Origin: Phoenix dactylifera
Taxonomy: Eukaryota; Streptophyta; Magnoliopsida; Arecales; Arecaceae
Assembly (NCBI RefSeq): GCF_009389715.1
Contig: NC_052409.1
Span: forward strand, 3,647,775-3,711,774
Direction of reading: 5' to 3'
Length of the DNA: 64,000 nucleotides
Of the stretch, positions 24,004-36,399 are shown piece by piece. The notes beneath the pieces are model-generated. The model made no database searches. It worked only from the letters and a program-made list of their open reading frames with translations, and had not been told where the DNA came from. The position numbers and the translations under genes were made by a program. How positions within the stretch are numbered: position 1 is the first letter of the stretch; each line of letters starts with the position of its first letter.

Positions 24004-27000
24004 TTAGCCATCAGAACATGAAGTTGACAATGGGCGAGATGACTTCAAATCCTTTGACATTGATGCAGTTGGGTCCCCGATATCCTGTGGCGGATCTGTT
24101 TCCATCATTGGTTTCTCGTCATCTTCAGATTCTACTATTGGTTCTTCAGAATCAGCCTTTGACCTGATACAGCACAAAACATAGTGAATTATAGGCTTTA
24201 AGACTTCATAATATTTCCAATTATTCCTTTGAGGTCTACCCAATATGCTACAAGTGAGAGGCTCATTAGGAGCCATCGCTGTTCAAGATTTTCTAACCAA
24301 CATTTTTAATTGATTAAAGCATTGCACCATAATGTTGGGTTAGCCTCGTCATTTTCCAAATCCAAATGAACCACAAATTAGTCATAACCAGACATCTATG
24401 CAAGGTATGGAATGGATTCATAGGAAGAATCTATTATATCTAAGATACAAAGTGTATTAGGAAATCTATATAAATTATAGGTTGCATTTCATCAAACCAA
24501 TACCAAGAATGCTTCAAAGTAGATAATCATGTAAGAGAAGACAAGGGGCAAGAAAAGCTCAACAGCCAAACTATTCTCGGCACCACAACTATTCACAGGG
24601 TTTAAACTAAAGCAGAAAAAGCATAGAATGGTTTCAGACTCACCTTGGTTTAAAAGGAAGAAGCGGGACATTAAAAACTCACCTTGGTTTAAAATTATAG
24701 TCTTTTAATTCCTTTATAACATGGTTGAATGCATGGAGAGCCATTTTCTTAACCTGGATAATGTTCAATAAAATTAGAAACAATTACAGGAATTTGAACA
24801 AAGTCTTCAAGATGCTTGACAGAAAACAAATTTAACAAAAGAAATCATGAAAAAGCACAAATATGGACTTATAGGGATGAAAAATATAGCTAGTAAACCT
24901 CTAGCTTATCTTCCTTAGCCCTGTGCTCTTCTGGAAGTATGCGAAATTCTTCTGTTAATCGAATGCACTCACGAACATTCTCAGGAGACACAAAGTCCAT
25001 CGCAACCTTTATGCATGACTGTTAAGGAGATAACAATGCCGAATGCCAGTTACCAGTGATGCAAGCATAAACCCTTGATGTTATTCAGGATGAATAGAGT
25101 TGTTATGTGAATAAAAGAAAAGCATACCTTTAGATTTCTGACTTGATGGGGACATCCAGCTGGGATAAAGACGGCCTCGCCAAGCTTTTGCTCGAATGTC
25201 CAAGGCTCAATTCCTAAATGAACACGAGTCATAGATTATTAGGTCTAAATGCCTTCAATTATACTAATCTGAATGCATAACAAAGAACCAACAAGGATTT
25301 CATTTGTCGCCAGAATTGATGTAAGATTAACTAACCATATTCATCCTTAAGCTTCCTTTTGTGCTCCAAGGTTAAATAGAAAGACTGATCATGAATAGGA
25401 TGAATCACCTATGACAAACAATGAACTTATTTACAATGCAAACAAGGAAGATGAAATGCTCCACAATACGATCCTGTACATATTGGCATGTTGTTACCTG
25501 TTCAATTGGAGAACAGTGGACATGCCTGAACTCTCTAGCATGCTTTCTAAGATATTCCTGGAGCTTCGTAACATCTTCTCTTCGAAAAATATCCCACAAC
25601 GCACCTCCTTCTGGCTGCTTTTGCTCTTTTCGCTCTATACTGTCACCCAATACAGCAGGTTGTTGCTCTCTCTCTTTATCTGAACCCCCATCTTCCTTTG
25701 CCACTGTATAGTTTTTCAAATCTGAAACTTCCTTCACTCCACCACCATCAGAATCTTTTGCGGTTTCAGTGTTTACAGCAATAGAATCAAGATCTCTTCT
25801 CATTCTTTGACCAGAAAATGCAGCCTTCCTCCCCAGCTTTCTCCTCCTGCTTCTAATTTTTGTTCCCTCATCTGGCCCTTCAGAAACTTTGCGATTGCTA
25901 CCCTCAGCTTGTATCGCCACATCATTACCAGATTTGTCTTCAGGTAAGAGATTAGGAGAATGCATTACAGCTTCTCCCTCATTCTGAATTTTCCCTGAAG
26001 TTTGACCAGGCACTACAATGCCCGACTTCTTTATAATGCCAGCAGGTCTGCCCCTTTTCAGACCTTGTTTTGTCTTAACCACAAGCATTTCATCATCATC
26101 CTTAACATCTGCATTGCACATTTCATTATTTCCAATTTTAATGGAAATCTGGCTAGCATCATCTCCTTGATCAACTCCTTGAGAGAAAGACACTCTATTG
26201 CTTTCAGTTGTAACAGGACATAGAGGAAAATTGCAAATAACATGCAGCCCAGTTTGGCAATCTTCATTACCTGCTTCAGCTTCGACACCAGTCTCCTGAT
26301 CAGATGCTTCCTCACCAACTCCTTTTTCCAGAATTTACCACAGATATTGGCTGAGACCGACCAATTTCCTTCAAGGAGGATTGAGATATTGGAAATTCTC
26401 CATCAGCAATGGCACATGACTGAATATCAACCAAATTGGATGTGGATTTAATTACAGATGGATCTTCAGTATGAACTTTAACAGTCCCTTTTAGATCATC
26501 ACAAATTGCGCCAGAATGCTGGATTTCATTTTGGCATACATTCACTTGACCCATCTGTTGATTTTTAAGAGTTTCTTCATCATTCAAATTAGAAGAAGCC
26601 ATTTGACCCACTTTCTTCTCTTCTGCCTCACCAGCTGATGCATGTAACTCAATGGATTCCATGACAGACTTGTTAATAGATAGCTTCGGACAAATTCCAT
26701 CAGCTACTTGACCATCATCTCCAGTTCTTTGACATTCTTTTAAATCTTCATTCTGAGCAAGCTGATGGTCATTTGAAAAACAACCATTTTGTCCCTCTTG
26801 TTCATCACATATTACACTTTTTTCAGCTTCAAAATCAGAAAAGCCTGCATCAGCATCTTTCTTAACATGCATTGCATCCTCAAATTTAACATCTGATTTT
26901 TTCACATGAGATTCAGCTATAGAGAGAGAAACTATTTTTTCCTCACCAACACAATCATCACATATATTGTTTGCTTGCACAGGAAGGTCATTTTCTATAT

Positions 27001-30000
27001 TTGAAGTTTGCATGGAGTGCTTTGCCCCAGCAGTTAAGCTGATGTTTGAATTATCATCAGGTGGCTCCATTGCAGATTTCCCTGGAGAGAGTGATGAGCT
27101 CTCTTCTGGACCTGTTTGTATGGTATAAATCTGTTCTCTTAAATCTTGATCCCTGTGTTTCTTTTTCAACTTCTCTATCCTGGAAAGCTGATAATCAGAA
27201 AGGGTAACCTCTGCTGTATGTGTCAACACATTCACCTGGGTAAAAAATCGCATATCAGGCATCAAAGATATTTCCTGATTAACAGGGAGTCGCGTGCAAG
27301 ACAAAAACTACTGAAAATTTCTAGAACATTGGATCTGTGAGGCATGCTAATGAAAAACATTAATTTAATATACTAATACTATTAAAGAACTGCAAACAGA
27401 AAATCTAATAAATAAATTGAATAAATATAGACCATCATTTCATATATGATGCTGGAGATCAAGATATGAGAATCAAAAACAGGGATCGCCAAAAAATGAT
27501 AGTTAAAACTAATAGATGTTTCTTGGTTTAGTTTTCAACCTCCTTCCCATTAAGTGAAAAAATAAATAAATAAATGTAATGCTGCAGGAGGATAACCAGT
27601 ACAGGGGACACCAAATCATTCAAGCCAGCGACGCTAATGTATCATCAGACACTCTGCAATCGGATTTTGAGACTATTGTGCAAAACATGTGGTTGAGTTA
27701 GGCTAGAAATGTGTGGATTCACATCATACAGAATACCAAATCTCAGCTATCAACATGAGGTTAGTTATATCAACTCAAGAAAATCAAAGCCACAAACAGA
27801 CATGACATCAGTACTTGCAGCAAAATACATACCGCATCAGACATATCACAGTGAAGCTTTGTCACAGAATCACCCCTGCCTAACTCTTCAGCAAGACCAT
27901 AAGCAATATATGTTTTGGGCCCCAGGTCTGGCTTTAGAACATCCTTAGGCAGCTTCACTGCAAGATTTAGAGGACCATACCTAGGATCTGTATATTCTGG
28001 GAATGGCAAAGCAGCTATAAACTCAGCACCATGACGAGGTAGCCGCTCCTCAAAGGCACTGGCTGGAGGCCAGTCCTTAAGTTTTAGCATCTCAGGCCAT
28101 TGATTATCATGAGTTCGCCCCTCAGTATATCCTCTGAAAAACTGGTGAATATTTATCTCAACCTACAACATATATGATATGCATCAGAGAGTATCAATTT
28201 AAATAGACTGCGTAAAAACCAGCATGCAGTGGGCTGGCCCGCCAATACATTTCCTGGCATTTAAATGTCAAAAAATTACAAAGGATAACTAATAAAAACA
28301 GAGGATGAGTCTTGGCGCAACGGTAAGGTTACTCCATTATGATCTGGATGTCATGGGTTTGAAACACAGAAACAGCCTCTTCAGACGCGAGGGTAAGTCT
28401 GCATACACCAGACCCTCCCAAGACACCACAATGGCAGACGCCTCGTACACTGAGCCACCCTTTTTTTATGACAAAAAAAAAATAAAAAATACAGCAAGCT
28501 GTCAAGGAATACACAGGACTCAAAAAATAGATATAGACAAATGCCTACTTGCATAATCTTCATCAGATAGGCAATTTTATCCTATGCAAGCAACAAACAA
28601 CCAACCGCATATCCAAAAAAATTTCTTCATGGATCCTTTAGTGCAACATGTCATGTAACATTCCTTCAGAAATATAAATAGTTATTAGGATTTAAAATTA
28701 AGGTTTCACTGCCATTGACAAAATATTCACATGCTGATCAAAATATACCTCACCAATTAGTTGATTTTACAACTATAGCAAAGTTTCAGCTCGCGCTTAA
28801 CACAATGAAAGAAATTTCATTCAACTAAGAATGGATTAATAACTTATATATGATTAAGATTTTTGGAAAACTCTATAAGTCAATATGCAAAGGAAAGAAA
28901 ATGGACACACAGACACATATAGTCATGCACAGTTCCACATATTTTAACAAGATCGATATGCAATGTTCCACACGCACGCACATGCACATGTACACACACA
29001 TATATATGTGAGTATGTGTATTCACCAAAATTATTTTACAAACATTTCTTAACATCAAAAACATGTATGAGATGTTAAAACTAACCTCGTACCAATCCAA
29101 ACAATCAATTGCCTTTACTGCCAGCTGCTCGGATGCAATCTTAGAATTTGTCTTCTCTCTTAATGCACGCCACATAACCATTGGCTCCCAGCTCAGGCCA
29201 GAAGTAAGCTCCAGCACATCACGAACAATCACCGGCTCCCCCTTTACCCAATGGTTTTGGAAGTGCTGTAGTTCTCCCTGTTGAATATCTCTAGCAGTTG
29301 GACAGTACAAATAGTTATCACCAGAATTTTCCCTACAAGCTGCTTTCCGCAACATATCACTCCCAGCCTTAATATCGCCAGATGCGGTGAAACAGGAGCA
29401 CCAACGGGACACGTCCCCAAATTTCACAAACTTATTGCTTGTAGCAATTGCATCAGCTTTCTCCTCTAACTCACGGAGCAACTTTTCAGGAAACATGCAC
29501 TTCAGCTCCAAAAGGGAGTTGCCACATCCCCCAATCTCCTTTGGAGGGCAAGGAATGCTGCCATCACTATTTGCTTTCCATTCTCTCATATGAGTCATGC
29601 AATCAGTGGAGATAGCAATATGACCGTCTAAAGAAGTCTCTTGAGTTTGTTTTCTATTAGCTCGACCTGTATTCATACGACGAGGAGATCCCCCATGCAC
29701 ATAATCTTTACGGCTGCCTTGATATGGCAAAATTACTGTGCCATCACTACCAGGTATGCGACCTTCATGAAGCTCCCGGCAGCAACCAAGGCATAAGTCA
29801 TACGAACAGCTAGGACAGCTTCTGTGCAAATCAACAATAGAGGTTCTGCAATTGTTGCTGCTCCAAAATAATTTCACAAATCAGAAATTTGAAAGGCTGA
29901 ATCAAATCACATGCAGAGCCTATTATTTATCAAGGGCAAGGTTTCAATTGCAGCCAAGATATCAGTGAGCATAGTATCGGACACTCACCGATACGATATA

Positions 30001-32544
30001 ACTGATATCTCAGATGAGATTTCCTATCAATCTTTCGTGATCTTAAATTAACATGGAATGTAAATGCTTAGGAGAATATGTCATTTACATGGAAAGTTCT
30101 TCGGGCCCACCTACAGATGGCTCGGCAACTCAGAATTTAACCCACCCCCATGTCTTGCATAAATTCCTGAGAATCACACCAATCCCCTCATGCTACGTGG
30201 CAGGAAGAACTTTTTGTGCCCATGAAACAGGCCCCCCTTAGCATTACTCATTTTTACTTATTAAACATTTAATGTCATGCATAAGAACAGTAGGTAATCT
30301 TGGATACTATATTGGCCAATATTTCAATATCTAGGTTCCTATAATATCAGCCAAGATCTTCAAACATCTCAGTCCTCTTGCATTTTCCCGAGCTTTCCAT
30401 TTTTGACCAAGATAGACCACAATCTCAGTTCTGAACAGCAATGGCCACCCAGCAAGATAGCCAAGATATCTGGTTAAAAAAGAGAAAAAAATACTTGATC
30501 AGGGAAAGAATTTTACCAGTATACACGTTCATCCTTTTGACATTTAGCTCTTTTTATCTTTAGGTCGGTCGACATAAAACCTGATCAAGCAGCAGCGGAG
30601 AAAGATCAGATTGAAAAGAACAAATGGAAAAGTATACAACTTGAAAGTCCAATTTATGCCAGTTATACCTCGGATCTTGGCCTCAATTTCCTTCTCCGCC
30701 ATTTGTTCCTGGCGTAGTTCTTTCAACCATGGCAGCAATAAGCGTACAATATAACAATAGTATTGAACTCTGTCAGCTTTCTTGATCTTTTTTTCAGGAG
30801 GCTACAGTCAAAATAGAGAATGTGTTATCAGATATAATTACATAAGTAGAGAACTGAACATAAGAATGTTAAAGAATACCAAATACCAAAAGCAGACCTC
30901 AGGAACTCCTTTCATACGTAAGCATGCCTTGCAATTACAGTTGTTGCAGCAAACTGGGCATTTTCTTGAAAAATCAGCCTCTGATAAATGAGGATACCTA
31001 ACAACAATCACAAAGGAAAATGCATAAAAATAATACCAGATATGTAATTTCAAGCTTGCAAGATTCACTATTATGCTACGAAACACAGGACCACCGGACT
31101 CAAACAAATACCTAGCAGCTAAATCTGTACAATCTTTCAAACAATCAAAACCATACAAGACAATTTAGAAGCATAGAAACTAGAACGTATTCTCTTAATG
31201 CTGCTTTACGAATTTCTATAATTCAACCCTATCAGAAAGAAAGTCTGATTAGAGTTCCTAGAAATGGATGAAACAATTTTTCTTTTTTTTTATAAAAAAA
31301 AAGAAGATGAAACCTGGAATAATAAAAAGAGCAGAAGGGAAAATTGGAGTTCTTTACAAAATTGGGACTGAAGAAAATTTGAAGTTAAATCCTAGATATA
31401 AACATACCAAGAATAATGTAAAAAATAAGGAGAAAAGGATCTTCACTCACCAGCGAGTCATGCATGGCACACAAAAGCGTTTCTTTTTGCAGCTTGAACA
31501 CCATACCACTCTTCCCTTATCGTTCCTCTGACACTGGTGGCACATTAGGGCATCCTCCCCTGTCAGTTGCTTCCTCTTGGAACCCTAAAACACAAAGATA
31601 CAGATACATAAATTAATCGCATTCAATCAAGCCGAAGAGATAAGAGTAATCCATCCAGCCAAGCTGGAGAGAATTATCACCTCAGGCTTTCTCTCAGGAC
31701 CTGAAGCCTTGTTAGAATTCCTCGTAACCCTAGCAACAGAAGAGGGTCCAGCTTCCAAATCCTCCTTCTCGACCTTCTTAGCATCTTTCCCCTTTCTACC
31801 CTTCTTCTTCAAATGCTTTCTCTTTCGCTTCTTCCCCACCTTCAAAATGTCTTCGTATTCGTCTTCTTCGTTGCCCTAATACCCATAACAACATCGTTCG
31901 TTAAAAAAAAAAAAAAAATCAATTTTTATACGAGAAAATAGTAGGTGAATCTAGATGAAATGCAAGAAATCGATCCTCGCCATTTCCAGCCCGAAAAAAA
32001 AAAGAAGTAAGAAAGAAAAAATCAAATTTTTCTACAAGAAAGCAAGAGAAAAACCTCGAAGAGTGCAAGAAATCGCTGCTCAACTTCGCCAGCCCCGAAA
32101 AAGTTAAAGAGAGCAAAGGAAAAACGAAATAGATCGAATTTTGCTAAGAAACACAAAGAAAAGATGGAGGAAATCACTCCTCACCTTTGCAAGATCGTCT
32201 TCCTCCTCTTCCTCGTCGCTTCCCAGCTCGTCCACCACCATCGGCTTCACCGGCCTCCTCTCCCTCATCTGAATATCCCTCATGGCGAACACTCCCCCCA
32301 AACTAGCCGCCGGCAGCCGGAATGTCCTATCATCACTCCTCTTCCTCCGCCGGCTCGGCCGACCCCTGCCTCCCCCCACCCGCGGCGAAACCCTAACGCT
32401 ACTTCTCCTGACCTGCTGCTCGTAGTGAGCCTCGCAGAGGCTCACACCTTCCTTCTTCCAGTTCTTGCACCGCCACGACTTGCCGTCGCTCCGGCTGCAC
32501 CGCTGATCCTCCGGCGGCATCCCCGGCCGCTTCCCTCCCGCCAT
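24004..32544 (-). CDS. JMJ25: WRC-RING-JmjC lysine demethylase (KDM3/JMJ25-type)
   Basis: Likely nuclear H3K9 demethylase of the KDM3 group. Exons (-): 32185-32544, 31681-31875, 31451-31584, 30898-30997, 30669-30801, 30517-30580, 29086-29857, 27833-28162, 25498-27235, 25336-25408, 25128-25213, 24899-25018, 24683-24753, 24004-24163, about 1444 residues. A WRC motif (Cys16, Cys26, Cys37, His40) is followed by an AT-hook-like [11 protein letters not shown] stretch. A RING-like finger starts near Cys200 (MCHQC ... [13 protein letters not shown]), then a second Cys-rich finger ([18 protein letters not shown]). The JmjC core has iron ligands in [11 protein letters not shown] (His690, Asp692) and PAGCPHQ (His1322), so it looks active. 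Exon 9 places about 530 acidic, Ser-rich residues between these ligands, with an AT-hook-like KRGRPAG and a basic cluster. One A-run indel at 26323-26327 shifts frame in this insert. The subfamily symbol is approximate. Confidence 0.9.
24644..24690 (-). other. duplicated 5' splice site after exon 13 of the JmjC gene
   Basis: On the coding strand TTTTAAACCAAG followed by GTGAGT occurs twice, 39 nt apart, with exon ends at 24683 or 24644. The proximal donor keeps the frame into the last exon. The distal donor would add 39 nt, but the first complete new codon after AGG is TGA, so it would end the protein before the acidic tail. Confidence 0.8.
26323..26327 (-). other. frame-breaking indel in exon 9 of the JmjC gene
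   Basis: A five-base A run on the coding strand separates two long open stretches in different frames. Exon 9 is 1738 nt, whereas phase 0 at both ends needs a multiple of three. One base too many, or two too few, in the run would explain it. Confidence 0.8.
28303..28467 (+). mobile_element. tRNA-derived SINE (Au-like)
   Basis: This starts GGATGAGTCTTGGCGCAACGG, where TGGCGCAACGG is an A-box match. A B-box match GGGTTTGAAAC lies at 28355-28365 and the element ends in a T run, the hallmark of Au-type plant SINEs. Similar A-rich words (AATAAAAACAG before, AATAAAAAATACAG after) may be a decayed target-site duplication. It is antisense to the JmjC gene in its intron 7. Confidence 0.8.
29945..30480. 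repeat. possible dispersed repeat in JmjC gene intron 6
   Basis: AGCCAAGATATC occurs near both limits, with internal CCGATACGATAT and GATATC-type words resembling a dispersed non-coding element inserted in the intron. No inverted termini or coding region were found. Confidence 0.35.
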
Positions 32545-32740
32545 CTTTTCCCCAAAAACCCGGTTCTCACGCCCGAAAGACCCGGGTTTTAAAACCCGCT
32601 CGTCCCGCCAAAGCCGAAAGACTGGTGGAAGTCGAAGGGAAACGCCCCGTTCGCAGAAGAAAAAAAAGAGCTGGAGAGAAGGCGAAAGCAAGACGGGAGA
32701 GGAGAATAATGAAAAGCTAGCCTTTTTTTTTTTAAAGGGT

Positions 32741-32750
32741 CTATATAGAA
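32741..32750 (-). promoter_or_regulatory. candidate TATA box of the JmjC gene
   Basis: TTCTATATAG on the minus strand, about 200 nt upstream of the start codon. Position and sequence fit a plant TATA box, but no transcript start is known. Confidence 0.4.
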
Positions 32751-33008
32751 CACGGACCTCGCGTCGTACGGCGAGCGTGTGAACGCGAAATTAATGCACG
32801 GGAATCGGATTTGGAAATGGATAACGGGTGGCGTTCGGGGGTCCGGGAGGCGGTTATCATGCACCGGAGCGGCAAGGCGGGGACGCGGGCTGTGGAGGAG
32901 TCCGTGGCTGGCGGGCTTTGTGATTTGTGCCCCACTTCCAAGCCCTCTGATTGCAGGGAATCAGACGGTGAGGCCGCTCTAAGCCCAGTTTAGGAAAAGT
33001 ATCGTTCT

Positions 33009-33009
<1 letters not shown>

Positions 33010-33104
<95 letters not shown>
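33010..33104. repeat. compound (CT)n(GT)n microsatellite
   Basis: About 25 CT units pass directly into about 22 GT units. It lies some 470 bp upstream of the JmjC start codon, so it reads as (AC)n(AG)n on that gene's strand. Confidence 0.97.
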
Positions 33105-33106
<2 letters not shown>

Positions 33107-36100
33107 GTCAGGCAGCGGAATGTGTTCAACATTTCGGCATATACATGTATATGGCATGGTAGATAGACTCTCTATATTTAACTTAGAAAAGACTAATCTA
33201 TTTTACATTATATATGAAAAAAAAAGCTATGGACCAAAGAAGGAAGTGAAGAGAGTAAAAACAATATCTAAATTGCTGACTAGGTTGCTACTTATATTGT
33301 GCATCATTCAGGAAAGTTCTTTTGAAAAAATGTCTAAGTCTGTTATTTCTTCTCTCCGTCAACTACTTCTTTTTGATCTTTCTGAATGTACACATGCGCG
33401 TTTGGTATAAATCGTCATTGTATCAATATATATATGTGTATATATATATATAGTTTTTTCTAACATATGTTATGATTGGATTAATGTTGAGCAGATACGT
33501 TGCATGAGAGAAAAGCATACATGGCGAGGGTTTGGCAGCAAAGACGCTGCTGCAAAATCGAATATGAGAAGTTTGTAGAGCCAGGTGATGCACCAAGAAA
33601 AAACATGCAATCAGATATGTTTAGGGATTATCACATCTTAGAACAGTAGATCTCATGATCGAGATGCAACCTATACGTGGATGTCAAGGCCAACCCTAGG
33701 TTATCTATGAAAGAAAGCATCAAGGCAAGACTTTTGACCCACATGCATGGAAAAGCTTGAGCCCATTTAAGCATAACCCAGAGGGATACATCATATTGAG
33801 TTCTCGCATAAATTAATAGGTACATGGAAGGAGATATTAGTTGGGACTCCGCAAGTTCAAATATGGAGTACAATCGTAGAACTACTCACAAAGATTGTAT
33901 CTTAAGTAATAAGGTGGCAATCAAGTTACGCAACCAACAAGCAATTCAAGCGCTATAATGGTGGAGATAATTGCACTTAATAAAGATATTTAAATAATGT
34001 CTATAAAAGCCACAAGTATAAATTGGCAAAGTCTCTGTTCATCCAAGATTTTAAAAATCGAGAATATTCGTCCTCCAAGCATCACCATCTTTTACATTAA
34101 TGTAGTCCAAACCCTAGATGATGGAGGTCTGGCTTGCTTTTGATTTATGCACCTGACCGAAAGATTTTGGGGTGCTTTTGTACTGCAGTTTGGCAGAAAA
34201 ACTTTAGGGCATCCTTGGAAAAATGCACCCGGTGTAGTAGCTAATCGAATGGTTTGAAAAGTGTGTGTACAAGCTCGTAATGAGGAACGTGATCTTGTTC
34301 GTGAAGATAATTAAATAATCCGCGATCCGCATTAGCTTATATTAGAACTATGTAACTTGTTTTGGCTTTCCATAAACACTTGTACATTTCGCTCTTGAGA
34401 TTAAATGTTTACTTTTCTTGAATTTGGATGATTGGAGTGGATTAAGTGCAAAAAGAATGCTTATCTATTTTGTTGTTCATTATATATATCTAAAATGAAT
34501 GCTGGTATTAGTGATGTGGATATTAATATTCTCATTGCGCGGGCCAGTATCAATGGTATGAATTTCTGCGCGGAGACTCTTGTGTAGAGTTCTCCCTTCA
34601 TTAATTGCATGATGTTAGCATTAATAACATCATATAAATTACGAGGGATTCTGCTTAGTTATCATTAAAGTTAATTATTTAATGTGTAACGCAAAATTTA
34701 TCTACTGAAAGCTTCTTTTCATTATAATTTATTATATTGTTATATTGCATTTTAAAAATAGTTAAAAAAAAGATGAAAATAATCATAGACCACACATCGT
34801 ACTAGGCCAATATTTATAATGCCAATATTAATGACAAAAGTTCCTAACAAAAGCTTAATTTGTGCGAAATTTTTGATTGGTCATACCAATGACGATATTA
34901 ATTACGGACGTTTCTACTCGGTCATCATTAAATTTAATGCTTAATTGCCAATAGAATTTTAGCTATTGAAGCATTCTATTTATTAGAATTTATTAATTAC
35001 TGCATCAATTTCAAGAATAGTTAAAAAAGAAAAAAATTATATTATTTGCTAGTTTTATTTTAATCTCGAACCAAATGCCTATAAAATAGAACTTATTTTT
35101 TTATCTTAGCTTTTTTTTTTTCTACAACAATGCAAACTCCTTAACGATCTATTTCTCCATTCTCCTTGCTTAAGGTCATAATAGTAGAATGGATTAAGAT
35201 CATAGTATTATTAAATTTTAAAGAAGCAAAAAAATTAGACATTAATTGGATAATGAAAACCATTCTATCTCATTTACAAATAAATCAGGTTATAATTATT
35301 TTCCTGCAAGAAAAGAGGATGTTGTTGAGATTGGTGGGGTAGAATAACAGATATATCAGACCCTCTTATTTATTTACTCAAGCCAATTTATAAACATCTA
35401 TATATTGCTAAAACAACCATAATTAACCATTTCAATCCAATTTCATTAACAATACAATTTGCTACTCTTAATTCAACAAACCTATACCTCCATTTAATCT
35501 GAAAATTCTAGTTTGAAATTGTTAAAAGCTACAACACTAATTCCTTGTTCTTAAAAAACAATTATCATGAATTTTATTTTTGATCTGTAGCTCTGACCCT
35601 ATGAACTTTGAACCTGCCATTATCCAGTTTTATTCATCTGGCATTGCACCATCCACTTCCTCTCTCTTTCTATCTTCTGAATTATGAGGGTCCCATGAAC
35701 CTTCATGTTCATCTCCAACGCCACCTCTCCTCGCCCAAGCTCTTCTTCCAGGCTTTTGCAAACAGAGTCGGACGATACAATGTCCAACCCACTAAGCACC
35801 ACTTTCAGCACTTTCGTGGAGTTCTCATGGAATGTCGGCGTTTCAAAAAGTGCCGCCCGGGTATGAGATGCCGATTCTATTGGTATTGATTAAAACTGTA
35901 TTTGGAACGTACAAGTAGGTAGCGGATGAGAAGGTAACTTAGCGGGAGACTAACGTCAATCCGCGGTCAACTCGATCGTTTTTGGTGCCTTTTTTATAAA
36001 AGGTAGCCTAGACGTGGTCAAATTTAAAATTTCCAAGCTAAGAAGAAGGAGAAAAAATCGAAATGAAACAGGAGCCATTCAGATGAGTTTATTTATGAAC

Positions 36101-36360
36101 TCTCTTTCTTTTTAGAATTATTTTAGTAGATAAAGATAGTATAAGAGTTGCCGTCCTTGTATCAGAATCCGATTATACACTTACAGCATCAATTAATTAT
36201 TAATAAAAATTTTAAATAATCACACAAAAATTTTCAATTATTTGAGGTTTTTAATTTTCTGAATTTTAGTTTAGTGCAACTAGATTATCGAATTTTTAAA
36301 TTCGTTCAATTCAGACTCTGACTATACATTTTGCCTAGCTGCTGTGACCAAATTTAAATA
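33105..36360. other. AT-rich intergenic sequence, no recognised gene
   Basis: This contains a TATA-type microsatellite at about 33424-33453, a diverged duplication at 34637-35030 and several short ORFs (for example 35608-35889) without recognisable domains. The part around 33990-34080, with CTATAAAAGCC, could be a piece of an old LTR but is not demonstrable. Confidence 0.4.
34637..35030. repeat. diverged direct repeat, two copies of about 135 bp
   Basis: Copies at about 34637-34772 and 34900-35030, offset about 262 bp. Both run from AATTACG through AATTTAT-rich sequence to AATAGTTAAAAAA. Substitutions are numerous, so the duplication is old. Confidence 0.65.
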
Positions 36361-36399
36361 GGTGCTACGATTATTATTGGATAACTAGGTGGTTCAATG

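Noticed and set aside
26058-26318. Separate 86-codon minus-strand ORF
   Set aside because: It is a shifted frame of JmjC gene exon 9, not a separate gene.
28303-28380. Possible tRNA gene from A and B boxes
   Set aside because: No cloverleaf with acceptor and anticodon stems can be formed, and the T-run end and overall layout fit a SINE.
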